Positions 7,794 through 16,331 of a DNA stretch of 48,025 nt are shown one piece after another (the stretch's first letter is position 1; every line of letters starts with the position of its first letter). The stretch lies in contig CAIOIC010000010.1 in the NCBI GenBank assembly GCA_903858275.1, positions 1 to 48,025 on the forward strand. Direction: 5' to 3'. Source of the stretch: an uncultured Verrucomicrobia subdivision 3 bacterium. GTDB lineage: Bacteria; Verrucomicrobiota; Verrucomicrobiia; Limisphaerales; UBA11358. The notes beneath the pieces are model-generated. The model did not search any database. It had not been told where the DNA came from and saw only the letters and a list, made by a program, of their open reading frames with translations. A program made the translations under genes and the position numbers.

Positions 7794-9497
7794 TCAGGTG
7801 TATTTGACGACTTCCTCAATGGTTGTATCACCCTCAAAGATGCTGCGCAAGCCGTCTTCGCGCAGCGTGACCATGCCCAGCTCCACGGCCTTCTGCCGCA
7901 CGACCACGGTCGGAGCGCGCTCATTGATCAAAGTGCGGATGGGATCAGAAATGACCAGCAGCTCGTAAATGCCTTTGCGCCCCTTGTAACCGGTGTCGTT
8001 GCAAGTCGAACAACCGCGGCCATAATTAAAAACCTTGTCGCCCAAATCATGCGGCGAAAGCCCCAGCAGCGCCAATTGCTGCTCCGTGGGCTCGAACGGG
8101 GTGCGGCAATTTTTGCAGCTCGTGCGCACCAGCCGCTGGCCCAGCACCGCCATCAACGTTGAAGAAATCAGAAACGGCTCCACGCCCATATCCACCAGAC
8201 GCGTGACGGCGCCGGGCGAATCGTTCGTGTGCAGCGTGCTCAAGACCAAGTGGCCGGTCAGCGACGCCTGGATGGAAATCTGGGCCGTCTCCAGATCGCG
8301 CATTTCACCCACCATGATGATGTCCGGATCCTGACGCAGGAACGACCGCAACGCCTTGCCGAAGGTCATGCCCATCGCCTCGTTCACCGCGACCTGCATG
8401 ATGCCGTCAATATCGAATTCCACCGGGTCTTCCGCCGTGAGCAGCTTGGAATCAATCGTATTGACCCGCGCCAAGCAGGAATACAGCGTGGTGGTCTTGC
8501 CGGAGCCGGTCGGCCCCGTCACGACGAAAATCCCATTCGGGCGCAGGATGACTTCCGTGACGAAATCAAAAACGTATTTGGGAAAGCCGAGCGATTCAAT
8601 CTCCAGGCTCATCGCGCTGCGGTCCAGCACGCGCAACACCACGGATTCACCAAACGCCGTCGGCAAGGTGCTCACGCGCAAGTCCACCACGCGGTTGGCA
8701 GCCCGCATGGTGATGCGCCCGTCCTGCGGCAAACGGCGCTCCGAGATATTCAGGTTCGCCATGACCTTGATGCGCGAAACCACCGCGAGCGCCAGCCGCT
8801 TGGGCGGCGGCGACATCTCATAAAGCGCGCCGTCCACGCGATAGCGGATGCGGAACTCCGTCTCAAACGGCTCAAAGTGAATATCGCTCGCGCGGTCAAT
8901 CACCGCCTGCTGCAAAATCAAATTGACGAACCGGACGATCGGCACCTGGTTGGCCAGATCCTCGGCCGCCTTGGCGTCCTCGCCGGCCAGATCCACCTCG
9001 CGGGCAATCCCCTCATCGTCACTTAACTCCTTGAGAATATCGGTGAAATTTTCGGTCTCGACCTGGCCGTAAGACTTGTCAATCCCGCTCAACACGTCCG
9101 CCGGGTCGGCCACGACAATCTGCACATCGCACTTCGCCGCGAACTGGATTTCATCCGCCTTGGCCGGATCCAGCGGCTCCACCAACGCCACCTGCAACAC
9201 CCCGTTTTCAAACGCCACCGGCAGACATTGATACATCTGCGCAACCTTCGCGGGGAGCTTCTGCAAAACGTCCGGCGAAATATCCCGGCCCTTCAACTTC
9301 ACGACGGAGGTGCCGAGCGCCGTCGCCATCGCATGCAGGATGGCATCCAGCTTCATGATGCCGAAATCCTGCAACACCTGGATGGCCGGCGCCGAGTTGC
9401 GCTTCAACTCCGCCGCCGCTTCCTCATATTGCAGATCGTCCATGAGCCCCTGCCCATGGATGAGCGACAGCAGCGGATTGGAAAATTCTTCAGGCAT
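7794..9497 (-). CDS. Type II secretion/type IV pilus assembly ATPase GspE/PilB
   Basis: 567 residues. The N-terminal GspE-N/MshEN-type domain (about 1-145) is followed by the Asp box region (ASDIHFEPF, 203-211), Walker A GPTGSGKT (328-335), Walker [15 protein letters not shown] (about 388-401) and the His box [13 protein letters not shown] zinc-binding tetracysteine subdomain comes next (Cys461, Cys464, Cys496, Cys499). All catalytic elements are intact. It hydrolyses ATP at the inner-membrane base to drive pilus or pseudopilus extension. It lies 8 bp after pilT and 6 bp before gspF, so the three are likely co-transcribed. Confidence 0.95.
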   Translation of the reverse strand: MPEEFSNPLLSLIHGQGLMDDLQYEEAAAELKRNSAPAIQVLQDFGIMKLDAILHAMATALGTSVVKLKGRDISPDVLQKLPAKVAQMYQCLPVAFENGVLQVALVEPLDPAKADEIQFAAKCDVQIVVADPADVLSGIDKSYGQVETENFTDILKELSDDEGIAREVDLAGEDAKAAEDLANQVPIVRFVNLILQQAVIDRASDIHFEPFETEFRIRYRVDGALYEMSPPPKRLALAVVSRIKVMANLNISERRLPQDGRITMRAANRVVDLRVSTLPTAFGESVVLRVLDRSAMSLEIESLGFPKYVFDFVTEVILRPNGIFVVTGPTGSGKTTTLYSCLARVNTIDSKLLTAEDPVEFDIDGIMQVAVNEAMGMTFGKALRSFLRQDPDIIMVGEMRDLETAQISIQASLTGHLVLSTLHTNDSPGAVTRLVDMGVEPFLISSTLMAVLGQRLVRTSCKNCRTPFEPTEQQLALLGLSPHDLGDKVFNYGRGCSTCNDTGYKGRKGIYELLVISDPIRTLINERAPTVVVRQKAVELGMVTLREDGLRSIFEGDTTIEEVVKYT

Positions 9498-9505
9498 GAA
9501 ACAAA

Positions 9506-10615
9506 TTATTTCTTCTTGCCGTCGTTCTTGCCGACGGCCTGCGCCAGATCCAGTTCCTGCAACTTGGCCATGATCGTGGTCGGGTCCTGCGACTTATTGA
9601 TGACCTCCTCGCGGGCGATCATGCCAGCCAGGTATTTATCAATCAGGAACGAGTCCAGCGTCACCATGCCGTATTTCATGCCGGTCTGAATGTCCGACTG
9701 GATGCGGAACGTCTTGTTATCGCGGATGAGCGCGGCGATGGACGGCGTGTTGATCATCACCTCGAACGCCGCCACGCGGCCCGGCTTGTCGATGCGCGGA
9801 ATCAGCAACTGCGAAATCACCGCCTGCAACACGGTCGAAAGCTGGATGCGCACCATTTCCTGCTGGTTGGTGGGAAACGCGTTGGTCAGACGGTCGATTG
9901 TCTTGGCCGCGCCGGTCGTATGCAGCGTCCCGAAGACCAAGTGGCCCGTTTCCGCCGCCGTGATCGCGGCCTCGATGGTTTCCAAGTCGCGCATTTCGCC
10001 GACCAGAATCATGTCCGGATCCTGGCGCAGGGCGCGGCGCAACGCCTCGGCAAAGTTGGGAACGTCCACATGCACTTCGCGCTGGGTGATGAGCGCCTTC
10101 TTCTGCTTGTGGTAATACTCGATCGGATCCTCAATCGTGATGAGGTGAACCTCCTCGCGCGTTTCGTTGACGATGTTCAGCAACGACGCCAGCGTGGTGG
10201 TCTTGCCGGAACCGGTCGGGCCGGTGACCAGAATCAGACCGCGCGGTTTGAACAGCAGCTCCTTGATGGATTCCGGCATGCCGATCTGCTCGAACGTGAG
10301 CATCTTGCTCGGAATCTGGCGGAGCACCATGCCGAAGTTGCCCTTTTCCTTGAACACGCTGACGCGGAAGCGCGCCGCCTCGCCGAACGCAAACGCGAAG
10401 TCCGCGCCGCCGCGCTCGCGCACCTGCTGGATGTGCTCCTCGGACGTGATGCTGCGCATCAGCTCCTCCGCATCTTCCGGCTTGAGCGCCGGGCCCTCCA
10501 CGCGGTGCAGAATGCCGTGAACACGAATCGTCGGCGCACAGCCGACCCGGATGTGCAAATCGGAGGCGCCTTCCGACACCACCAACTGCAGCAAATCTGA
10601 CATGGAATAGGACAT
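9506..10615 (-). CDS. pilT: Twitching motility/retraction ATPase PilT
   Basis: 369 residues from ATG 10615 (another ATG at 10603 would begin MSDLLQL). [21 protein letters not shown] is the classic PilT start. Walker A GPTGSGKT is at 132-139, Walker [19 protein letters not shown] near 196-213, the His box [14 protein letters not shown] follows, and [10 protein letters not shown] is the equivalent of the AIRNLIRE retraction motif. An upstream in-frame extension was rejected because it would be read from the heptamer array 10626-10653. The presence of PilT argues that the locus builds a retractable pilus, or a type IV-like system, rather than only a type II secretion system. Confidence 0.95.
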   Translation of the reverse strand: MSYSMSDLLQLVVSEGASDLHIRVGCAPTIRVHGILHRVEGPALKPEDAEELMRSITSEEHIQQVRERGGADFAFAFGEAARFRVSVFKEKGNFGMVLRQIPSKMLTFEQIGMPESIKELLFKPRGLILVTGPTGSGKTTTLASLLNIVNETREEVHLITIEDPIEYYHKQKKALITQREVHVDVPNFAEALRRALRQDPDMILVGEMRDLETIEAAITAAETGHLVFGTLHTTGAAKTIDRLTNAFPTNQQEMVRIQLSTVLQAVISQLLIPRIDKPGRVAAFEVMINTPSIAALIRDNKTFRIQSDIQTGMKYGMVTLDSFLIDKYLAGMIAREEVINKSQDPTTIMAKLQELDLAQAVGKNDGKKK

Positions 10616-10625
10616 AAAAATTAAA

Positions 10626-10653
10626 AGCGGAAAGCGGAAAGCGGAAAGCGGAC
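10626..10653. repeat. Heptamer array, unit AGCGGAA, 4 copies
   Basis: Units AGCGGAA three times and AGCGGAC once, 11 bp upstream of the pilT start. The unit and copy number are the same as at 2440-2467. Confidence 0.9.
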
Positions 10654-10734
10654 ACCGCCCACGCCCGCGCAACCGGTTGTTCCGCGCCGCCGGATTGTTT
10701 TAATATTCATCATGCTAAATTCATCCGGCCAAAA

Positions 10735-12441
10735 TCACGCTTCATCGCCCACGGTTGCGCGGATGACTTCTTCCGGCGTCGTCATGCCGGCCAGCACCTT
10801 GCGGATGCCATCCTCGCGCAGCGTCCGCATGCCCATCTCGCGGGCGCGGGCGCGGAGCACGTTCGTCGGCACGCGATCATAAATCAATTTCCGCGCGTCA
10901 TCATCCACCACGAAAATTTCAAAGATGCCCATGCGGCCGCGGTGGCCCGTGTTGTTGCAGTTCGAACAGCCGCGGCCTTTCTGCACGTTGGCGTTCTTGA
11001 CCTCCTCCGGCCGGAGGCCCATGGCGTTCAACTCGGCATCGGTCGGCGCATAAGGCGCCACGCACTTTTTACAGATTTTACGGACGAGACGCTGGGCCAT
11101 GAGACAGCGGGTGGAGGAGGCCACGAGGAACGGCTTCACCCCGATATCAATCAAACGCGTGACAGCACCCGGCGCGTCGTTGGTGTGCAGCGTGGAGAAA
11201 ACCAAGTGGCCGGTCAGCGAGGCATTGATGGCGATGGACGCCGTTTCCATGTCGCGAATTTCGCCGATCATCACCACGTTCGGCGCCTGGCGCAAAATGG
11301 CGCGCAACGCCATGGCAAAAGTAAAACCGACGATTTCATTGACCTGCACCTGGTTGATGCCGCCCAAAACATATTCGACCGGATCTTCCACGGTGATGAT
11401 TTTCCGGTCGGGGCGGTTGATGAAGTTCAGGCAGGAATACAACGTCGTGGTCTTGCCGGAACCCGTCGGGCCGGTCACCAGCAGAATGCCGTCCGGCAAC
11501 GCGATGATGCGCTCGAAGGTCGCCTGGTCGTCGCTTAAAAAGCCCAACTCCGGCAGACCGAGCTTCAAACCTTCCTTGTCCAAAATACGCATCACGATGC
11601 TCTCGCCGTGATTCGTCGGCAGGCAGGAGACGCGCAAGTCAATCAGCTTGGTGCCCACCTTGGACTGGATGCGGCCGTCCTGCGGAACCCGGTGTTCGGA
11701 GATGACCATGCCGGCCTGGATTTTCAAGCGGGCAATAATCGGCGCCTGCAGGCGTTTCGGCGCCTTGCCCGGAATTTCCTGCAACACGCCGTCAATGCGA
11801 TAGCGCAGGCGGAATTTTTTTGCCAGCGGTTCCAGATGAATATCGGAAGCCCGCAGCTTGAACGCGTCGACGATGATGGAATCCACCAGCCGGATCAGGG
11901 GCGCGTCTTCCGCCGCCGGCCCCTCCTCCACCACGCTTAATTCGGCATTTTCATCATCGAGCTCCTTGATGACATCCTTGAAGATGCCGGCGTCCTTCGA
12001 CTTTTTCTCGGAACCGTAATACTTGTTCAGCGCGGCCTCAATTTCCGGCTCCGACGCCACGCGGACCTCAATCTCCGTCCGCAGCAGATGCGTCAGCGAA
12101 TCAATCGTATTCAGGTCGGAAGGATCGGCGATGGCCACCGCCAACCGGCTTTCGTTTTTAAAAACCGGGACGACGCGATATTTTTTGGCGACCTCACGCG
12201 GCACCATGGCAATAACCTCATCGTCGATCTTCAGGTTCGCGAGGTGAACCACTTCGGCGCCGAACTGCGCGGACTTGGCCTGCGTGACGTCGCCGGGCCG
12301 GATGGCTTTGTTGGCCACCAGCAAATCCACCACCCCCACGCCGGCGGCGGAGGCTTCCTCGCGGGCGCGGGCAACCTGTTCGGCATCGGTGAAGCCGAGG
12401 TCAACCAGCAGGTCCAATAAATAATCGTCTTTTTCTGCCAC
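10735..12441 (-). CDS. Type IV pilus assembly ATPase PilB/GspE, second paralogue
   Basis: 568 residues. The N-terminal GspE-N domain spans about 1-145. RASDIHLEPL (198-207), Walker A GPTGSGKT (324-331), the His box GHLVFSTLHTND and the tetracysteine zinc site (Cys457, Cys460, Cys492, Cys495) are all present. The Walker B segment reads LRQAPNVVMIGEIRD, where the first paralogue has [14 protein letters not shown]; Ala386 and Asn388 replace two acidic residues, while the Glu of GE is kept. It is probably first in the pilus operon, since a 139-bp gap lies upstream. The two ATPases may serve different pilus or secretion states; that is inference. Confidence 0.93.
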   Translation of the reverse strand: MAEKDDYLLDLLVDLGFTDAEQVARAREEASAAGVGVVDLLVANKAIRPGDVTQAKSAQFGAEVVHLANLKIDDEVIAMVPREVAKKYRVVPVFKNESRLAVAIADPSDLNTIDSLTHLLRTEIEVRVASEPEIEAALNKYYGSEKKSKDAGIFKDVIKELDDENAELSVVEEGPAAEDAPLIRLVDSIIVDAFKLRASDIHLEPLAKKFRLRYRIDGVLQEIPGKAPKRLQAPIIARLKIQAGMVISEHRVPQDGRIQSKVGTKLIDLRVSCLPTNHGESIVMRILDKEGLKLGLPELGFLSDDQATFERIIALPDGILLVTGPTGSGKTTTLYSCLNFINRPDRKIITVEDPVEYVLGGINQVQVNEIVGFTFAMALRAILRQAPNVVMIGEIRDMETASIAINASLTGHLVFSTLHTNDAPGAVTRLIDIGVKPFLVASSTRCLMAQRLVRKICKKCVAPYAPTDAELNAMGLRPEEVKNANVQKGRGCSNCNNTGHRGRMGIFEIFVVDDDARKLIYDRVPTNVLRARAREMGMRTLREDGIRKVLAGMTTPEEVIRATVGDEA

Positions 12442-12580
12442 GAAATTTTGGGCGCGCCACTTACTATTAAATTCAGGGGTGCGCCGGCGGAAAGATTTTC
12501 ATTTACCGTTGCAAAAGTCAATGCGGACTAACGGCTAACATTTGAAAAAATGCCCGCCAGCCCATCCCGAAGAAGCTCTT
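12442..12580. other. Intergenic gap upstream of the pilus locus
   Basis: 139 bp between the RND pump gene and the second PilB/GspE gene. A TTGACT box occurs on the minus strand at 12521-12516, but I see no convincing -10 at the right distance. A T6 run at 12550-12545 (minus strand) follows the RND gene, without a clear stem. Confidence 0.3.
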
Positions 12581-15500
12581 TTAGCCCGCCGGCGGCAGCG
12601 CGCCGGCCGAAGTGGTTTTACGACTAAAGCGCTGCTGCACCCTTTCCAAATAGAGATAAATCACCGGCGTGATATAGAGCGTCAGCAATTGGGATACAAT
12701 CAGGCCGCCCGAAACCGCCAAACCCAGCGCCCGGCGGGATTCGCCGCCAGCCCCCAACCCCAGCGAGATGGGCAGCGACGCCATCAGCGCGCACATCGTG
12801 GTCATCATGATGGGCCGGAACCGCAGGAGGCAGCCCTCGAAAATCGCGTCATAAGGTTTTTTGCCGTGATGCTGCGCGTCAATCGCAAAATCAATCATCA
12901 TGATGGCATTTTTCTTCACGATACCGACGAGCATAATCAGGCCGACAAAGCCATAGATGTTCAGATCCAGGCCGAACAGCATCAACGTGACCAGCGCGCC
13001 AAAGCCCGCCGAAGGCAGGCCGGACAAAATCGTGAGGGGATGAATGAAACTTTCGTAGAGAATCCCGAGGATGATGTAGATCACCAGCACCGACATGAGC
13101 AGCAGAAAACCGAGGCCGGCCAGGGAGGATTGAAACATCGCCGCCGTGCCCTGGAAGCTCGCCGAAATCGTCGCGGGCATATTCAGCTCGGCCTGCAACT
13201 CCCTGACTTTGTCCACCGCCGTGCCCAGCGCGACCCCGGGCACCAGATTGAAAGAAACCGTCACCGACGGCAACTGGCCGACGTGCGAAATGGTCATGGG
13301 CCCGACCCCGCGCGCGAGCCGGGCCACGGCGCTCAACGGAACCAGCTTGCCGCTCGCCGAGGTGATATAGAGCCGCGCCAGCGCATCGGGGTCGCGCTGA
13401 AATTCCGGCAGCACCTCAAAGATGACCCAGTATTGCGCGAGGTCGCCATAAATCGTCGAGGCCTGCCGCGAGCCGAACGCGTTGTAAAGGCCGTTCTCAA
13501 TCTGCTGCGCGGTAACCCCGAGCGACGAGGCCTTGTCGCGGTCAATATCCACGATGACCTGCGGATTGGCGAGCTGCAGGTCGCTGGTCACGTCCTGAAA
13601 AACATCCTTCTGCCCGGCGATTTTCGACATCAGCACCGGCGCCCACTGAAACAACTCCTGCGTGTCGGTGTCCTGCAAGCTGAATTGATACAACGCCTTG
13701 GTCAGCGAGCCCCCCAGACGGATGGCGGGCGGCAATTGCGGAAACACCTTCAAGCCGGGAATCTGCGCGAACTGCTTCCGCAAATCCTGGACAATTTCCC
13801 CCGCGCTTTGCCGGCGTTCGCCACGCGGCTTGAGGCGCATGAAGATGCGGCCCTGATTGCCACTGATCACGGAGCCACCCATGCCGACCGACGACATGAA
13901 CGCGGCGACGTTCGGGTTGGTGGCGACAATGCCGGCCGCCAGCTGCTGGTGCGCCTTCATCGCCTCAAACGAAATATCCTGCGCCGCCTCGGTGATGCAG
14001 AAAATCTGGTTCGTGTCCTCGTCCGGAAACAAGCCCTTGGGAATCACAACAAATAAAACCGCCGTGGCCACAAACGTCGCCACCGCCACGCCCAGCGTGA
14101 CCCGGCGATGTTTCAGCGCGGCGCGCAAGCTGCGTTCATAAAGCGAACGAACGCGCTCGAAGAACCGTTCCAAAGCATTGTAAAGCCCCCCGTGTTTTTC
14201 CTCGCGGACGGCATGGATGAACCGGCTGCACATCATGGGCGTGAGCGAAAGGGAAACGAACCCGGAAATCAGCACCGCGCAGATGATGGTCACGGCGAAT
14301 TCATGCAGCAGCCGGCCCAGCAGCCCGCTCATGAACAGCACCGGGATGAACACCGCCGACAGCGACAGCGTCATCGAGATGATGGTGAAGCCGATTTCCT
14401 TCGCGCCGCGCAAGGCCGCCGCCATGGGCGGCTCGCCGTTTTCCATGTGGCGCACGATGTTTTCCAGCATCACGATGGCGTCGTCCACCACGAAGCCGAC
14501 CGACAGCGTCAGCGCCATCAGCGAAAGATTGTCGAGGCTGTAGCCGGCGAGCTTCATCGCCGCGAACGTGCCGACGATGGACATCGGCAGGGCCAGGCTG
14601 GGAATGACCGTCGCGGAAACATTCCGCAGGAAGACGAAAATCACCATCACCACCAGGCAGACGGTCAGCATCAAGGTTCTTTCCACATCCAAAACCGACT
14701 GGCGGATGCTTTGCGAGCGGTCGAAAATCAAATCAATGTTCACGGCCGCCGGAATCGCCGCGCGCAGCTTGGGCAACTGCTTTTTAATCTCGTCCACGAC
14801 GGCGACCGTGTTGACGCCCGGCTGACGCTGCACCGTGAGCACAATGCCACGCGTCCGGCCAAACCACGCGGCGACCTTGTCGTTTTGCACGCCGTCAATC
14901 ACATTGGCGACTTCCTGCAGGCGCACCGGATTGCCGTTGCGATACGCGACGATGAGCGGGCGGAACGCGGCGGCGTTTTTCAACTGGCCGTTTGCCTGAA
15001 TCGTAAATGCCTGGTGCGTGCCGTAAAGCGTGCCGAGCGGCTGGTTGACATTGCCGGCCGCGACCGCCTGCTCGACCGTGTCAATGCCGAGACCGTAAGC
15101 GGCCAGCTTGTTCGGATCCACCTGCACGCGGACGGCAAACTGCTGCGGGCCAAACACTCCGACCTGCGCGACGCCATTAACCATCGAGATGCGCTGCGCA
15201 ATCAAATTCTGCGCATAGTCATCCACCGTCGAGAGCGGCAAGGTGGCGGACGACATGGCGAGAAATAAAATCGGCGAATCAGCCGGATTGACCTTTTGAT
15301 ACGTCGGCGGCGCGGGCATATCCTGCGGCAACTGCCGCGACGCCTTGGTGATAGCGGCCTGCACGTCCTGCGCCGCGCCATCAATATCGCGGTCGAGCGA
15401 AAACTGAATCGTGATCTGCGAGATTCCCTGCGCGCTGACCGAGGTCATGGAATCCACGCCCGCGATGGTGGAAAGCTGTTTTTCCAGCGGCGTCGCCACG

Positions 15501-15685
15501 GCGGAAGCCATCGTGGTGGGACTCGCGCCCGGCAAGCCGGCGCTCACCTGGATCGTCGGAAAATCCACGCTCGGGAGATCGCTGACCGGCAACCCGCGGA
15601 AACCAAATATCCCGAAAATCAAAATCGCCGCCATGACCAGGGTGGTCATCACGGGGCGGCGGATGAAAATTTCCGAGATGTTCAT
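12581..15685 (-). CDS. RND multidrug efflux pump inner-membrane subunit (AcrB/MdtB-MdtC family)
   Basis: 1034 residues, full length for hydrophobe/amphiphile RND transporters. It begins MNISEIFIRRPVMTTLVMAAI, the MdtB/MdtC type of start. The proton-relay pair is Asp401-Asp402 in VGFVVDDAIVMLENIV, and the matching Lys is in GIVKKNAIMMIDFA near the C-terminus. Two large periplasmic loops are expected. It works as a trimer using proton motive force. The membrane fusion partner lies upstream (16328-17455), separated by a four-helix-bundle gene and a 147-bp repeat array. No outer membrane factor gene is present in the window. Substrate cannot be told from sequence. Confidence 0.94.
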   Translation of the reverse strand: MNISEIFIRRPVMTTLVMAAILIFGIFGFRGLPVSDLPSVDFPTIQVSAGLPGASPTTMASAVATPLEKQLSTIAGVDSMTSVSAQGISQITIQFSLDRDIDGAAQDVQAAITKASRQLPQDMPAPPTYQKVNPADSPILFLAMSSATLPLSTVDDYAQNLIAQRISMVNGVAQVGVFGPQQFAVRVQVDPNKLAAYGLGIDTVEQAVAAGNVNQPLGTLYGTHQAFTIQANGQLKNAAAFRPLIVAYRNGNPVRLQEVANVIDGVQNDKVAAWFGRTRGIVLTVQRQPGVNTVAVVDEIKKQLPKLRAAIPAAVNIDLIFDRSQSIRQSVLDVERTLMLTVCLVVMVIFVFLRNVSATVIPSLALPMSIVGTFAAMKLAGYSLDNLSLMALTLSVGFVVDDAIVMLENIVRHMENGEPPMAAALRGAKEIGFTIISMTLSLSAVFIPVLFMSGLLGRLLHEFAVTIICAVLISGFVSLSLTPMMCSRFIHAVREEKHGGLYNALERFFERVRSLYERSLRAALKHRRVTLGVAVATFVATAVLFVVIPKGLFPDEDTNQIFCITEAAQDISFEAMKAHQQLAAGIVATNPNVAAFMSSVGMGGSVISGNQGRIFMRLKPRGERRQSAGEIVQDLRKQFAQIPGLKVFPQLPPAIRLGGSLTKALYQFSLQDTDTQELFQWAPVLMSKIAGQKDVFQDVTSDLQLANPQVIVDIDRDKASSLGVTAQQIENGLYNAFGSRQASTIYGDLAQYWVIFEVLPEFQRDPDALARLYITSASGKLVPLSAVARLARGVGPMTISHVGQLPSVTVSFNLVPGVALGTAVDKVRELQAELNMPATISASFQGTAAMFQSSLAGLGFLLLMSVLVIYIILGILYESFIHPLTILSGLPSAGFGALVTLMLFGLDLNIYGFVGLIMLVGIVKKNAIMMIDFAIDAQHHGKKPYDAIFEGCLLRFRPIMMTTMCALMASLPISLGLGAGGESRRALGLAVSGGLIVSQLLTLYITPVIYLYLERVQQRFSRKTTSAGALPPAG

Positions 15686-15703
15686 GGCGAATAAAAATTA
15701 AAA

Positions 15704-15850
15704 AACAACCAGCGTTCAACAACCAACATCCAACATCCAACATCCAACATCCAACAACCAACATCCAACAACCAACATCCAACAACCAACATCCAACAAC
15801 CAACATCCAACAACCAACATCCAACATCCAACATCTAGCATCTAGCGTTC
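15704..15850. repeat. Heptamer array, 21 units, alternating AACATCC/AACAACC
   Basis: Exactly 147 bp, or 21 units of 7 bp. After an initial AACAACC and AGCGTTC, units are AACATCC or AACAACC and alternate strictly between 15753 and 15815. The right end decays through AACATCT and AGCATCT to AGCGTTC, so AGCGTTC is present near both ends. It fills the gap between the RND pump gene and the four-helix-bundle gene and just reaches the latter's stop codon. Confidence 0.95.
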
Positions 15851-16331
15851 AACCGACTTTGCCGGATGGGCGGCGGCGTTCGTTCAGAGCGTTCCGTTTG
15901 GCGGTTTGAATGCTTGAATAGAAAATGCGGATGAGTTCATCCACTTCGCTTAACACAAACAGCAACGCAGTTTCATCTTTCGCCCAGCCGCGGCGTTCCA
16001 TCAGCCGCGCCCAGCGGCGGGTTTCGCGCAGTTCCTTTAGACAGATTTTCAGCTTGTGGATGAAATCGTCGCGCGACTCAGCGTCCTCGGCCTCGCCGTG
16101 ATACGGATACGGCGCGGTGCCGGAGCGCAGAACCTGTCCGGCAACATGCTTGCCGGGGCGAGTGGCGGGCAATTTTTCGGAGAGGTCAATGATGGCGGAA
16201 GCAAATTCCAGCAGCCGATCCTCCAGATCGAATTTACGTTTGTCCCCAATGCCTTCATTGTATTCCAAAACCTCCGCCGCCGCCTCATCGGGCGTTGAAG
16301 GTTGAAGGTTCGAGGCCGGAGTTTTCCTCAT
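15849..16331 (-). CDS. Four-helix-bundle protein (23S rRNA intervening-sequence family)
   Basis: 160 residues. The core VLRSGTAPYPYHGEAEDAESRDDFIHKLKICLKELRE matches the family signature (LxRSGTSxxxNxxEAxxAxSxxDFxxKLxxAxKEAxE), followed by RRWARLMERRGW. The family's biochemical role is unknown; members occur in many Bacteroidota, Planctomycetota and Verrucomicrobiota and in 23S rRNA intervening sequences. The start overlaps the stop of the membrane fusion protein gene (ATGA), so it is translated with the efflux genes. Its first codons contain heptamers GTTGAAG (16294-16314), giving SNLQPST. Its stop codon lies in the last unit of the 21-heptamer array. Confidence 0.8.
   Translation of the reverse strand: MRKTPASNLQPSTPDEAAAEVLEYNEGIGDKRKFDLEDRLLEFASAIIDLSEKLPATRPGKHVAGQVLRSGTAPYPYHGEAEDAESRDDFIHKLKICLKELRETRRWARLMERRGWAKDETALLFVLSEVDELIRIFYSSIQTAKRNALNERRRPSGKVG
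16294..16314. repeat. Heptamer array, unit GTTGAAG, 3 copies
   Basis: GTTGAAG, GTTGAAG, GTTCGAG lie in codons 6 to 13 of the four-helix-bundle gene. Confidence 0.7.

Noticed and set aside
6432..8162. 576-codon open frame on the plus strand
   Set aside because: It is antisense to gspF and gspE, His/Asp/Arg-rich with no family features, as expected for a shadow of GC-rich coding DNA.
12516..12521. TTGACT box as a promoter for the pilus operon
   Set aside because: No acceptable -10 box lies 16-18 bp downstream on the same strand.
12542..14056. 504-codon plus-strand open frame
   Set aside because: Antisense to the RND pump, Arg/His-rich, no domain; a shadow frame.
15381..15827. Open frame giving MLDVGCWMLVVGCW-type protein
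   Set aside because: It is a translation of the heptamer array followed by antisense of the RND pump gene; no independent support.
15704..15850. CRISPR-like appearance of the long repeat array
   Set aside because: The period is 7 bp with no spacers, and no cas genes are present.
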